Part shown: piece by piece, positions 52,274 through 64,000 of the stretch
Numbering within the stretch: position 1 is the first letter of the stretch
Layout: the number at the start of each line of letters is the position of its first letter
DNA from: Corella eumyota
Taxonomy: Eukaryota; Chordata; Ascidiacea; Phlebobranchia; Corellidae
Reading direction: 5' to 3'
NCBI GenBank assembly: GCA_963082875.1
Contig: OY720097.1
Location: 16,624,501-16,688,500, forward strand
Length of the DNA: 64,000 nucleotides
Translations under genes and position numbers: made by a program
Notes under the pieces: generated by a model
Databases searched by the model: none
Told to the model about the DNA's origin: nothing
The model's input: only the letters and a program-made list of their open reading frames with translations

Positions 52274-52973
52274 TTTTGTGAAAGAAATTTTAAACTTTGT
52301 CTTTTTTAAATTTGTTATTTAAACTCTATTCAGCTATTTAAAGAAGAGTAGACGTAAATTAACAAAAATATTTAAACAACAAGACTACAAAACGCAATAA
52401 GTTAACTCAGCAAAAACTTGACCTACAAACTTTAATCAACACAACTTAAAACTATATTTCGTCACTCAAGACAAAAACAAAACAAACTGAAATCAATGAC
52501 ACGTTGTTACGCATGATTTGCCAAATCACGTGAATGATTTTTATCCCCAACATATAAGTTACTATAAAAAAATAATAAAAGGAATTGAGTGGTACTAAAA
52601 TGGTTATAATAACAGTTATTGTAACAAAAATTTTAAAGATTTAACATTATTTTATTGCAAAAGGTTTGAATATCGTTTTTTTATAAAATTATCTATCACG
52701 CAATAAACCGCTTGTTTTTGCGTGCAAACTTTGGATTTTTGAACTTTATTCGTAATGTACGGAAATAATTACTACGAATCTGACTAATTTAGCTTAGTTC
52801 CTGGATATGAATAACTTTTAAACCAATTTTTAGGACGTTATGCAAAGTAGCAAATTATTTTAAAGGTGTTTAAGACTAAAATGGTTAGTATGAAATAAAT
52901 TAATTTTCTAAAATAGCGCATTGTTAACCAAATTTGTTAAATTTTTAACATTTTTTTAGAAAATAATCACATT
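52274..52973. promoter_or_regulatory. Divergent spacer between PDXK and the VWD protein gene
   Basis: About 700 bp between start codons. An acceptor-like tttttttag|AAAATAATCACATTATG lies 15 nt before the VWD-gene start. That fits a 5' untranslated intron or a spliced-leader trans-splice site, both known in ascidians. No gene is visible. Confidence 0.4.
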
Positions 52974-55900
52974 ATGGTAAACGAATTTCGATTAAGTGGG
53001 TTGCTGATTATACTAACAGGTACAATTCGAGATATTTTTTAGTGCGGTATAATTTGCTATCTTAAGAGTATTTCTTTACAAGCTATTGTTTATTTTGTAG
53101 CAAGTGTTATTCAAAATGGAGCTTCGACTCTAGATGAATATTTAAATAAGTACGTATATCTTAATTTTAAAATTAAACAAAATGTTTATATTTTTTAAAT
53201 GTCGCTGCACATTTGTCTTTATTTTAGAATCGGAGCTCAAACAGATCTAATTGTTGATGTAGGTAAGTTTTTTTCACCAACAACTAACATAACGATGTTA
53301 TTCACATTTAAAAAAAGATTGGTAAAGTAACTTTTTTTATATACTTTAAAATAAAATGTATTAAAATTGGATATATGATTAGAAAAGCGACAAATAAATG
53401 AAGCAACAACTGCTAACCCATCCTCTGTTACATCTGAACCGCCAAGTAAGTGTATTTTAAATTAGACTAAAAAACGTTTTTTTTTTCAAGTTTTACTGCA
53501 CAAGGTTGTAGGTAAAATTTGCGTAATATCAGTTTAAGTACGATGTCATGTTTTGTAAAATTATTAGACAAATTAATCGATAAAATATAAGAAGAAAGCC
53601 ATTTTAATTTACAGGTGCGCAATGTTTCGATGAAAATGGTGTCGCCAAACAGTTTTATGTATTTGAACTTGAGGGGTCTTGCAAGAAGTTTCATATTTGC
53701 TTGATGGGTCAAGTATACATAGCTGAATGTCAGGAAGGTAATGCTTTTCACAAAGGAGATCGTATTTGCAAACCTGCAAACGAAGTTCCGGGATGCGAGC
53801 ATGAACCTCACGCGCGTAAGTATTATTTCTTTATTTTTTATCAGCAATTTACGGGAAGACTAGGTTTTACAGAATTTCATAGATTTTTTTTTAATAAAAT
53901 GACGTCATAACCCCTTTGTGCCACATTTTTATTGCCCCAATCTTAAAGTAAATTCAATTTGCAATCGATTGATACTATCTAAAAGTTGGCACAAAGGGGA
54001 TAAAGGGGTCAACGGGAGCAATATTCGACGAAAATACGTATTTCGATTATCAGTGTTTGAGCGGAAATGACGTCATAACCCCTTTCTGCCACCTTTTTAT
54101 TGCCCCAATCTTAAAGTAAATTCAATTTGCAATCGAATGATGCTAACTAAAAGTTGGCACAAAGGGGATAAAGGGGTCAACGGGAGCAATATTTGACAAA
54201 AATACGTATTTCGATTATCAGTTTTTGAGCGGAAATGACGTCATAACCCCTTTCTGCCACATTTTTATTGCCCCAATCCTAAAGCAAATTTAATTTGCAA
54301 TCGAATGATACTAACTAAAAGTTGGCACAAAGGGGATAAAGGGGTCAGCGGGAGCAATATTTAACAAAAATACGTATTTTAATTATCAGTTTTTGAGCGG
54401 AAATGACGTCATAACCCCTCTGTGCCACATTTTTATTACCCCAATCTTAAAGTAAATTTAATTTGCAATCGAGTGATGCTAACTAAAAGTTGGCACAAAG
54501 GGTATAAAGGGGTCAACGGGAGCAATATTCGACGAAAATACGTATTTCGATTATCAGTTTTTGAGCGGAAATGACGTCATAACCCCTCTGTGCCACATTT
54601 TTATTGCCCCAATCTTAAAGTAAATTTAATTTGCAATCGGGGCAATAAAAATGTGGCACAGAGGGGTTATGACGTCATTTCCGCTCAAAAACTGATAATC
54701 GAAATACGTATTTTTGTCAAATATTGCTCCCGTTGACCCCTTTATCCCCTTTGTGCCAACTTCTAGTTAGTATCATTCGATTGCAAATTGAATTTACTTT
54801 AAGATTGGGGCAATAAAAATGTGGCACAGAGGGGTTATGACGTCATTTCCGCTCAAAAACTGATAATCGAAATACGTATTTTTGTCAAATATTGCTCCCG
54901 TTGACCCCTTTATCCCCTTTGTGCCAACTTCTAGTTAGTATCATTCGATTGCAAATTGAATTTACTTTAAGATTGGGGCAATAAAAATGTGGCACAGAGG
55001 AGTTATGACGTCATTTCCGCTCAAAAACTGATAATCGAATAACGTATTTTTGTCAAATATTGCTCCCGTTGACCCCTTTATCCCCTTTGTGCCAACTTTT
55101 AGTTAGCAAAATTCGATTGAAAATTGAATTTACTTTAAGATTGGGGCAATAAAAATGTGGCACAGAGGGGTTATGACGTCATTTTCGCTCAAAAACTGAT
55201 AATCGAAATACGTATTTTTGTCAAATATTGCTCCCGTTTACCCCTTTATCCCCTTTGTGCCAACTTCTAGTTAGTATCATTCGATTGCAAATTGAATTTA
55301 CTTTAAGATTGGGGCAATAAAAATGTGGCACAGAGGGGTTATGACGTCATTTCCGCTCAAAAACTGATAATCGAAATACGTATTTTTGTCAAATATTGCT
55401 CCCGTTGACCCCTTTAGCCCCTTTGTGCCAACTTCTAGTTAGTATCATTCGATTGCAAATTGAATTTACTTTAAGATTGGGGCAATAAAAATGTGGCACA
55501 GAGGGGTTATGACGTCATTTCCGCTCAAAAACTGATAATCGAAATACGTATTTTCGTCAAATATTGCTCCCGTTGACCCCTTTATCCCCTTTGTGCTAAC
55601 TTTTAGTTAGCAAAATTCGATTGAAAATTGAATTTACTTTAAGATTGGGGCAATAAAAATGTGGCACAGAGGGGTTATGACGTCATTTCCGCTCAAAAAC
55701 TTTTATAATAAGTCATAAACTGCTTCGAATGTTTTTTTACATTTTGAATATCACGGTTGTTTTAATATTTATTTTATGCTATAAACACAATGAAATAATA
55801 TTTTAATGACGTCCCCCACGCAGATCGTGACGTCATTAAAAAATAAAACATTCCGCACTCTGCACATGCACTCCACCTTTTACATAGGCAAAAAGTACTC

Positions 55901-58900
55901 CGCACTCCGCACAAGCACTCCACCTTTTACATAGGCCCACAAAGATTGTAAAAGGTTAAAACAAGAGCTATAAAAGAAACCAAACTGGGGGATTTCCCTG
56001 TTTAAAAAGTTAAGATTTTAGCACATGTTAATAACCTGAACTGTTTTTAACATATTTGAGCTGATTTTACATTTTTAACAGGTTCTTGCGATCAACAACC
56101 GTGTCTGAACGGCGGCACCTGTATAGAAATAAACGAATGTCGTTGTTCCCCAATGTTTTTCGGCTTTCGGTGTCAATATAGTAAGCAAATGTATAACGTT
56201 GTACTTTTAACATTAACTTAAATATATTTGTTACGTTCGTTACATACTACAGTAATTTATTGCAAGTTTTTTCTTTGTAAAATAAACAAGAAGCAACATT
56301 TTTTTAGATGGTTATGACAAAAACCCAAGTGATGTTGTAGACACAACAGTTGAAACATCAGGTTCAATTTGTACCATGTTTGGTCCTGGTAATGTTATTA
56401 CATTTGATGGTTTGGTGTATGATTTTCCAGGAAAGTGTCAATATGAAATGGTATCAGTAACAGATGTAGTAGATTTCAAGGTATGCCCTACCAGGTTTTA
56501 AACAAATAAAAAAATGGCTGTGAATGAAAAATTATTTTAATTTAAATTTAAAAAAATTGTAAACCATTATTGTTTAATAGGTTTTGGTACGTAAGAACCC
56601 GAATTGTACCCAAAACAATAAATATGTGTACTCCAATGGTAACTGCATCAGTCTAGTGACTGTTTATGTGTCTTCCGCAAATATAAAGATCACAATCTCT
56701 GAATTATCAGTTGCAATTAATGATGCACCGTAAGTTATACTGTATTTAAAAGGTGTTTTGTAAGATATATAAAGTAAACATTAATTTTTTTGAATAATTA
56801 CCAGTTGTTTTCAGAATCTCACTTCCATATGATGGATATGGTATTATGGTTTCTCGTATCAATCCCTATGTGATAATGACACTCGGAGGCATGACTCTTC
56901 GATATGATGTTGTGTCATCATCAGTTAATATTATCTTATCGCCTGACCTTTACCAAAATAAGACTACAGGTCTTTGTGGCAACTACAACGGGTTGAGTTC
57001 AGACGACTTAGTTTCTAGGCAAGGTAAAATGACCTCAACATTTTTTACATAAACAACAATAGCATTGGAATTGACAAGAGATATCTATATATATATTTCT
57101 TACAAGCATCCATTGCTAAAAATTTTTTTTATATTTAGGAGAAACAGTGGTAGGGTCTGAAGGTCATATTGTTGCAAAGACCTGGATTGAAAAAGATGTG
57201 GATGAAACGTGTTACGATATTGCCATGATTCACCAAAATATCACAGATTGCATAGCAACAGATGTAAATTTTTAAACATATCAAACTAAACTTAAATGTC
57301 ACAAACTATTTTGCAACTTTTGTTTTTTAGGAGGTTGCTTTGATTTGCAACATTCTTTGGGCCTATTTCCTTGATTGCCATAACTACTTAAACCCGAGCA
57401 AATTTTATGAGTTATGTAAAACTGAGCTGTGTTTGTGTGGCTACAAAACTAGACCTGATTGTCAGTGTGATGTCGTGTCCCTTTATTCAAGGCAGTGTGC
57501 TGTAGCTGGGGGGCATACACCAAACTGGAGATCAGAAACTCATTGCTGTAAGTTACACATAGTGTATATATAAAATTGTAATTTTATTCATTACATGTTC
57601 CCTTATTCGGTTATACTAAAAGAATTTTTGCTTTCCATTGTGTATAACAACTTAATGTTTACAGTAAGAACATGTACAGGAGCTCAAGATTGGCATGAAT
57701 GTGGAGTCGAATCTCCTCCAACTTGTATGATGCAACATTTAGTTCCTAACCAAAACTGTTTTGATCGTTGTCAATGTTCAAGTGGTAAGATATGTGCTTT
57801 AGTTATCAATAGCGTTTATTTGTATGTTTAACAAAATAGGTGGTACTCAAACAGTTTAATTGAATTCAAATTTTTATCCCAGATCTTTATGCAAATGGAA
57901 GAGAATGCACTGTGCTGTCAAACTGTCCTTGTATCCACAGAGATATAGAATACAGACCTGGTAGTGAGGCCAGTATACATCAATGCAATAACTGGTAAAC
58001 TATATCATTTTAGTGAATAAATATTTATTTTATTAATAATTACACAAAAATCTTTACATATTAATCTTAATTGCATAAAAACCTTTACATATTATTCTTA
58101 ATTGCAAAAAAATCTTTACATATTAAAATGTATTGATATTAGCACTTGCTCATCTGGCCAGTGGAATTGCGTTGAATCTATGTGCCCTGGAACAGCTACT
58201 GTTCAAGGTTATGCTCATATTGAAACATTTGACAAAAAATCCTACACATTTAATGGGCGGTGTCAGTATATTTTTGCAAAAGATTGTGTGGACAACACAT
58301 TTTCAACTTATTTGGAAAATGGTGAATGTGGTGTAGATGCTGGTGTCAGTTGTGTAAAAGCTTTTACCATTTTACTTCATATTCATGGAAGAACTCAGGT
58401 AATTTTATTAGTGTTAATTTTATTTATTAAATAAAAATTTACATTTATTATGTGATATATTTAATTCACAAATTGCACTTTGATTTTTAGGAAATTTCGT
58501 TGAATGATAATTATGTTGTAAACATTAACAGATATGAAGTTCATTTACCTTACAAATCTGGTAAGTAAAATTTTTCTAAAAACCCATAAGGAAATATGTC
58601 ACAACCATATAAATAAAAAAACATTATTTTAGGTGACTTACACATATTTCAACTTTCATCCTTGTATGTGGAAGTTAAACATGAAGCTACAGGAATTCAA
58701 GTAATTTGGGATGGACATAAAACCATCTTTCTTACGATTCCACAAAAATATAGAGGTCGCTTTTAAATTTACATTTTTATATTGTAAAACATATAAAAAC
58801 GAAATGTAACCATAAAAAAAAAACAAAAAAAAACGAAATGTAACCTTTATAAATGAGCAGGTAAAGTCTGTGGAGTTGCTGGAAATTACAATGGAAATGC

Positions 58901-61900
58901 TGCAGATGATTTCATTTCATCACAAAATATGATTGAAAGCACAGCTGCCTCATTTGGAAATTCCTGGAAGTTAAACCAAGATTGCCCGAATGTTCCTGTA
59001 GAGGAAACACATCCATGTGAAGTACACAGTGATAAAGGTAAATTTTAAATAAGCATTACATTGTTTTGTTTGTTTCTATGCTTGGCACTTTTGACCCAAT
59101 TTTTTAATATTACTATTGCCAATTCTATTTAATAAAATAGTTTATGTTAAACCATTTAAATAGGAATAACTGTTATGTTTATTTTTGGACAACAGCAAGT
59201 TATGCTACCGAGGCCTGTGAAAATATCTATAGTTCAAAGTTTGTAGCTTGTCATAATGTTGTTGATCCTGATCAATATTATAAGAACTGTAGATATGAGT
59301 TTTGTGAATGCACAAAGGCTTTAAACTCAGAGTGTATGTGTGATTCATTAACTGTATATGTTCATAAATGTTCTGAAGAAGGTATTTTATTAAATTGGAG
59401 ATCACCAGATTTCTGTGGTAAGTTGCTGCATATGGTTTTAATTTAATAACTACTTTAATGTAACATAAATACAACAAACTTAATTTATCCCTTTTTTTAA
59501 TAGTTTTTTATCACTTATAATTAAGGGTTGTATTTTTGTTGTTTGTATTAGAAATGATATGTAAAGGGGGGCAAGAATATGCTCAATGTGCTTCGGGTTG
59601 TGGAAAAAACTGTCGATCATTGTCAGTGCCAGAGACCTGTGAAAATCAATGTTGTGAGGGATGTAACTGTCCCAAAGGGCTTTATCTTGATCCATTGGGT
59701 AAGTTTAGTTAACGTTAAGGAAATATTACTTAATTTAATATGGATTAAGGTAACATTGCAAAATATGTGCAGGTGTTTGTGTTAAGGATAAAATGTGTCC
59801 GTGCTACCACCTTGGTACTTGGTACAATCCTGGACAAACTATTCACACACCAGGAGTTTTATGGTAGGTGCTTTAAAAAAAAGTTTCCTGATTTCGATTT
59901 AAATAGAGCAAAAATAAAAAAACATTTTGTTCAGCTTAAACCATTAGTTAAGATGTTTGTACTTTTTATTTAAGTCAATGTGTAAGAGGAAAGTTGGAAT
60001 GTGAAGGTGAAGGCACCCTTCCATCAAGCTGTCCAATTGGGCAAGTGTACCACAACTGTTCAGAGGGGTATGATGGCGAAAAATATGGAGCCGAGTGTTC
60101 AAAAACTTGCCAAAATAGAGATTTGCCATGTCCAGAAACATTATGCCAACCAGGTAAAATTAAGTGACTTTTTTTAATAGCCATTTAAAATGCTTTATTG
60201 TAAGTTACTCTGCTGATTTTATTGTTTAGGTTGCACATGTCCTATCGGTTATGTTTGGTATGAAGATAGTTGCATTGATCCAGATTATTGCCCTTGCTTA
60301 CATAATAACAAGGCCTACAACGACACTCAAACTTTAAATGTTGAGTGCAATGTTTGGTAAGAAACACTTATAAAAAAAATTGCAATGTTTGGTAAGAAAC
60401 ATTTCAGATTGAATCACTTTAAAATGTTGTATTTTAAAATTGCTAATATCTTTAAGTCAATTTAGCTTTTAAGATTAAGCATATATTTATACATTTTTAG
60501 CACATGTAATAAAGGCCAGTGGTCTTGTACTGGTGATTATTGTGGAGGTGAATGTAGTTTAACTGGAGAATCTCATTTTTTAACATTCGATCAAAAGTGG
60601 TTTGATTTCAGTGGGGATTGTGAATACATACTTGCAACTGTAAGTTATAAAAATGTTTGAAATGGTGTCAATACATCACCAAAGAAATTAATGACAAAGT
60701 ATTGATGTATCAGTTTACCCCATTCAGAATCTTTTAATGTTTTTTCCTTTTTAAATAACTTTTTTTATTTTAAAGGATGAATGTGGATTAAATAGTGATA
60801 GTCATTTTATGATCTATTTTAAATCCAACCCATGCGAAACACTTGGTTATATTTGTACCAGAACAATCACTATAATTCTTGGGGTAAGCTCATCCTATCA
60901 AAGATAACTACTACTTTTAAAAGTTGTTAATTTCTCAATAACTTGTTAAGGTTATTTTAGCCATATAAATATTTGTTTTTATTTTTTAGCGAAACCAGAT
61001 TCAACTTGATTCTGGATTACCTCCAGAAGAAACATCAATAGCTGACTCTACAGATGAGGATATACCTTATGAGATAACCAAAAGTGGATTTTTTACCGTT
61101 GTATCAACTGCTACCGGTATTACTCTTATGTGGGATCATGGAACTAGGATTTATTTGGAACTTGCAAATTTTCACATGGTAATGATTTTTTAAATAATAT
61201 CCAAAGATTTTTAAACTGAAATTGTAAAAACTGAATCAATATATAAAAATGTTGGACAAAACGAATTGGTTTTTTATCCATTAATAATAAATTATTTTGT
61301 TATTACAGGGGAAGGTTTGTGGTCTTTGTGGCGACTTCAATGGAGATGAAAACAATGACTTTTTGTTGAGAAATTTGGATATTGTAACCAGTAGCGTCGC
61401 TTTCGGAAACAATTGGAGATTAAAAGCATCATGTCCTGTTAGTAGCGGAAATCAAACAAACAATGTTGATTTGTGTGAGTTATATCCAAACAGAAAGTCA
61501 TGGGCAACAAGGCAATGTAATATTATGAAAGGACCTGCATTTACAGAATGTCGACAAGAAGTAATATTTACTTTTAAACTGTTAAATTGAATTATAAACA
61601 AGTAGTTTCTCATATTTGCCATACATAGTATACATTCATGTTATAAAATTGTGTATTGTAGGTTGATTATGAGAAATATTACCAACATTGTATGTCAGAC
61701 ACATGTGGATGTGAAGCCGGTGGTGATTGTGAGTGTTTTTGTACATCAGTAGCAAGTTATGCTCATACTTGTGCCCATCATGGAATACTAGTTAGTTGGA
61801 GGTCACCTTCTGTTTGTCGTAAGTAAAATTCACAAACTTACTAAAAACATTACTTAGTTGTACTAAAATTGAAGTAGATTTTTAGGAATTACTTTTAATT

Positions 61901-64000
61901 TAGCTACAATGTGTGAGCAATACAATCAAAATGACACTTGTGAATGGGAATTTGAGCCTTGTGGTACATCTTGTCCTGATACTTGTTGCAATAGAAATAA
62001 TCAATATAACTGCCACCTGCCATGTTTGGAAGGATGTCATCCTAAATGCCAATTTGGGCATGTTTTTAGGTAAAAAAAAATTTCTAAATAAAATCAACCC
62101 AATTAATCCAAGATAAATTTTTGCGTTTAATTTGTTTGGTAGAAAATAACTATAAATTGTTTTTAGTCCGGATTTGCAAACATGTATTCCAGAGGAAAGC
62201 TGTCCAACTTGTGCAGCAACAACAACAGCAGTTGTAACTACTGTGTCTCCGACAACTGTGGTTACTCAAACTACCGTAACAACAGGTATGTAAATATTTC
62301 AAAGACATTTTAAAAATGCAACTATTTTTGTTTAAAACAATATATGTTTTATTTGGTAAAAATTATAAATTTATTTTAAAAAAATGTGTAATACATTTTA
62401 TTATTTAATACATCAGCTACTACTATTTCTGCAACCAATGCAACTATTCAGCCTACCACTACTGTAGCAGTAACTACTGTTTTACCAGTAGCAGGACCTA
62501 CAATTCCTTCTTTTTGTCCGACAAATTGCACTGATCGTAATGGAGATGCTAGACAGGTAAAGTAATTGTTGTTAAATAAGATTTATGCTCGAGTTAACTT
62601 TTTCGAGAAAAATAAATTATGCTTTTGAACTCTGTTAAACTTATTGTTTAAAAAGTAGTTCTTTTTATCTTTTTTTAGAATAAGGTTTAGAATAAGGTTT
62701 TGATGGGTAATCTTGTTTTATATTTATTATACAGCCAGGTGAAATTTGGTTTGATGAATTTTGTAATGAACAGCAATGTGCATTTTTTGAAACAGACTGC
62801 CCTTCTGTAAAAAAGACGTCCAACTCATCTTGCGTATTTAGCATTCACTGTTCCCTATACCAACACTCAGATGTAATTGTTTATGCAAATGCATCATTGG
62901 ACCCAGATCCATGTTGTGATGAGATGCATTGTAGTAAGTGGTTTAAAATATTTAATTTATAAGAAAAGTTGTTTTTAAGCCTTAAAGTAGTTATAGTTCA
63001 TGCTTTAACTTTTAGTATGCAATAATGACACTAAACTTGCATCATCCTGTCCTGAATGGCCAACCACATTTACTTGTGAGTCAACCCAGGAAATTCAGCA
63101 AGTTGGTATTTATCCTGACAGCGATGGTTGTTGCCCTGATCTTTCCTGTGGTAAGTAGTATCATTTTTTAACATTTGTAAATCAATAAAATACTTCGCTA
63201 GGCTCATTTTCTTAACGCAATATAAAGTTAAGCCTAATATTTAGTTTAAATTTTGCAGTTTGTAAAAATGATACTTATCTTGCTCTGAACTGTCCAAATT
63301 GGGACTTGCAGTGTGGTATCGGAGAAGAAAGAATATTAAACTCTACCTTAAATTGTTGTCCTGTTTATACTTGTCCATGTAAAGATTGTGTTTTACCTGA
63401 TAACTCTACACAGTTGGTATGTATAATTTTAAAAATCGTTTTCTTTTAAAGAAGGATTTTAAAATGAACGTTTTTAGTAATTCCAAAAACAATATTTTTT
63501 TTGATCCTGTAATTTGTTAAAACAACAACAACTATCACTAATATTTAAACAGACTGGTGGTACGTGGAGTACAAATGATGGGTGCATTACTAAACACTGT
63601 CAACCCAATTCACCTTGTCCAACAGTAAAGATATTGGTTAACAAATATGATGCTTGTACCTCACCAAATCCTAACATTTGTACTTCACATGAAGAACTTC
63701 AGGAAGTAATTTTAATTAAATTTAAATTGTTAGGTTTATTTTATGTTTGAAGATGCGCAATAAAGTTTAATCATGTAAAAAGTAGCCTACCAGTTTTAGA
63801 CTTGTGTTAAAAGAAAATACATTTTACTATACTTGCAATAAAATAATATATGCATATGTATATTTGCCTTCATTACAGGTTTATTATACTAATCCTACTG
63901 ATGACCCTGACACATGCTGTCCAGAATTTAAATGCCAATGCAATGTTTCTCTACCAGGAAAACAATGCCCACAATCTTTTAAAACTATGGAATGTTCAGA
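52974..64000 (+). CDS. Secreted chitin-binding / EGF / von Willebrand D-domain mucin-like protein, 3' end beyond window
   Basis: At least 35 exons join in phase, giving over 1,670 residues. Early exons: 52974-53019, 53101-53149, 53228-53262, 53383-53445, 53615-53815, 56082-56180, 56308-56480, 56581-56729, 56815-57023. Later ones include 58143-58398, 61309-61560 and 63553-63705, and the last begins at 63879. Order: signal peptide (FRLSGLLIILTASV); CBM14 chitin-binding domain (residues about 65-130, CQEGNAFHKGDRICKPANEV); one EGF domain (CDQQPCLNGGTC); three VWD-C8-TIL units (VWD ends KTTGLCGNYNGLSSDD, GKVCGVAGNYNGNAADDF, GKVCGLCGDFNGDENNDF). A short Thr-rich linker follows (62200-62500), then repeated Cys-rich VWC-like modules. 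The CGxCG-type motifs support disulfide-linked multimers, as in VWF and gel-forming mucins. With CBM14 it may link mucus to chitin; that is inference. Intron 5 holds a satellite array. Confidence 0.9.
53899..55700. repeat. 168-bp satellite array arranged as a large inverted repeat
   Basis: Units of exactly 168 bp, measured from the word tgacgtca, begin at 53900, 54068, 54236, 54404 and 54572 in one orientation. They recur inverted at 54670, 54838, 55006, 55174, 55342, 55510 and 55678. The switch is at about 54638, where a unit is cut at ttgcaatc|ggggcaat with no spacer. Each unit also holds a smaller inverted pair (cccctttgtgcca ... tggcacaaagggg). Copies differ by only a few bases, so the array is young or homogenised. 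It sits in intron 5 of the VWD-protein gene. Confidence 0.95.
55853..55935. repeat. Two-copy tandem repeat beside the satellite
   Basis: A 36-bp unit (ccgcactc...gcactccaccttttacatagg) occurs at 55853-55888 and 55900-55935, differing at a few positions. An additional TGACGTCA lies just upstream at 55828. Confidence 0.7.
58041..58130. repeat. Short tandem repeat in an intron of the VWD-protein gene
   Basis: About three copies of a 32-33 bp unit (core ctttacatattaatcttaat) lie directly before the acceptor of the exon at 58143. Confidence 0.6.
60346..60400 (+). repeat. Duplicated exon end and splice donor
   Basis: The word tgcaatgtttggtaagaaac occurs at 60346-60365, spanning the real exon end and donor, and again at 60381-60400 inside the intron. 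The second copy is an intact decoy donor 35 bp downstream. Confidence 0.7.

Noticed and set aside
53899-55700. CRISPR-like or coding repeat
   Set aside because: Units are contiguous 168-bp monomers with no unique spacers, no open frame persists, and the array lies inside an intron of an animal gene.
59944-60184. Minus-strand frames across the VWD-protein exons
   Set aside because: Antisense shadows of the Cys-rich TIL exon at 59975-60153.

Overview
This window looks like nuclear DNA from an invertebrate chordate, most likely an ascidian tunicate of the Ciona type. The DNA is AT-rich, introns are short (mostly 50-400 bp) with GT-AG ends, and genes are packed closely on both strands. The gene set includes deuterostome/chordate families (CREBZF, DYDC, TARBP2/PRKRA, PARD6, STK16). 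There is also a chitin-binding/von Willebrand-type secreted protein and a tRNA-derived SINE family present in three copies. The species call is inference; the gene calls come from conceptual splicing of the sequence.

Layout. 1-3.9 kb (-): the first two coding exons of an unrecognised gene that runs off the left edge, facing a small + ORF (3.96-4.30 kb). 5.8-9.1 kb (-): a 13-exon Kelch-like BTB protein. 9.9-14.5 kb (-): a DYDC (Dpy-30 motif) gene with a large acidic single-exon protein nested in its last intron. 14.9-16.6 kb (-): STK16 kinase. 16.9-17.8 kb (-): an intronless TARBP2/PRKRA-like three-dsRBD protein. 19.6-23.4 kb (-): three intronless CREBZF-like bZIP genes in tandem. 24.2-25.8 kb (+): PARD6. 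27.6-27.8 kb: a MITE. 29.3-34.4 kb (-): Golgi alpha-mannosidase I (GH47). 35.1-39.2 kb (+): BOP1. 39.6-40.6 kb (-): CRYZ-type quinone oxidoreductase. 41.2-42.4 kb (-): a secreted M15 peptidase with two Cys-rich modules. 43.4-46.1 kb (+): CCT8. 46.7-52.3 kb (-): a pyridoxal kinase gene broken by a LINE inside a coding exon and lacking a second exon where a SINE now sits. 53.0 kb to the right edge (+): a large secreted CBM14-EGF-(VWD-C8-TIL)x3-Cys-rich protein, with a 1.8-kb inverted satellite array in one intron.

Most genes are unrelated housekeeping genes: ribosome biogenesis (BOP1), chaperonin (CCT8), N-glycan trimming (MAN1A), cell polarity (PARD6) and small-RNA processing (TARBP2). The more unusual points are the twice-damaged pyridoxal kinase gene, the bZIP triplet, the satellite that carries a perfect CRE (TGACGTCA) once per 168-bp unit, the M15 peptidase (family mostly bacterial/phage), the chitin-binding mucin-like protein, and two CCT8 exon edges without canonical splice dinucleotides.
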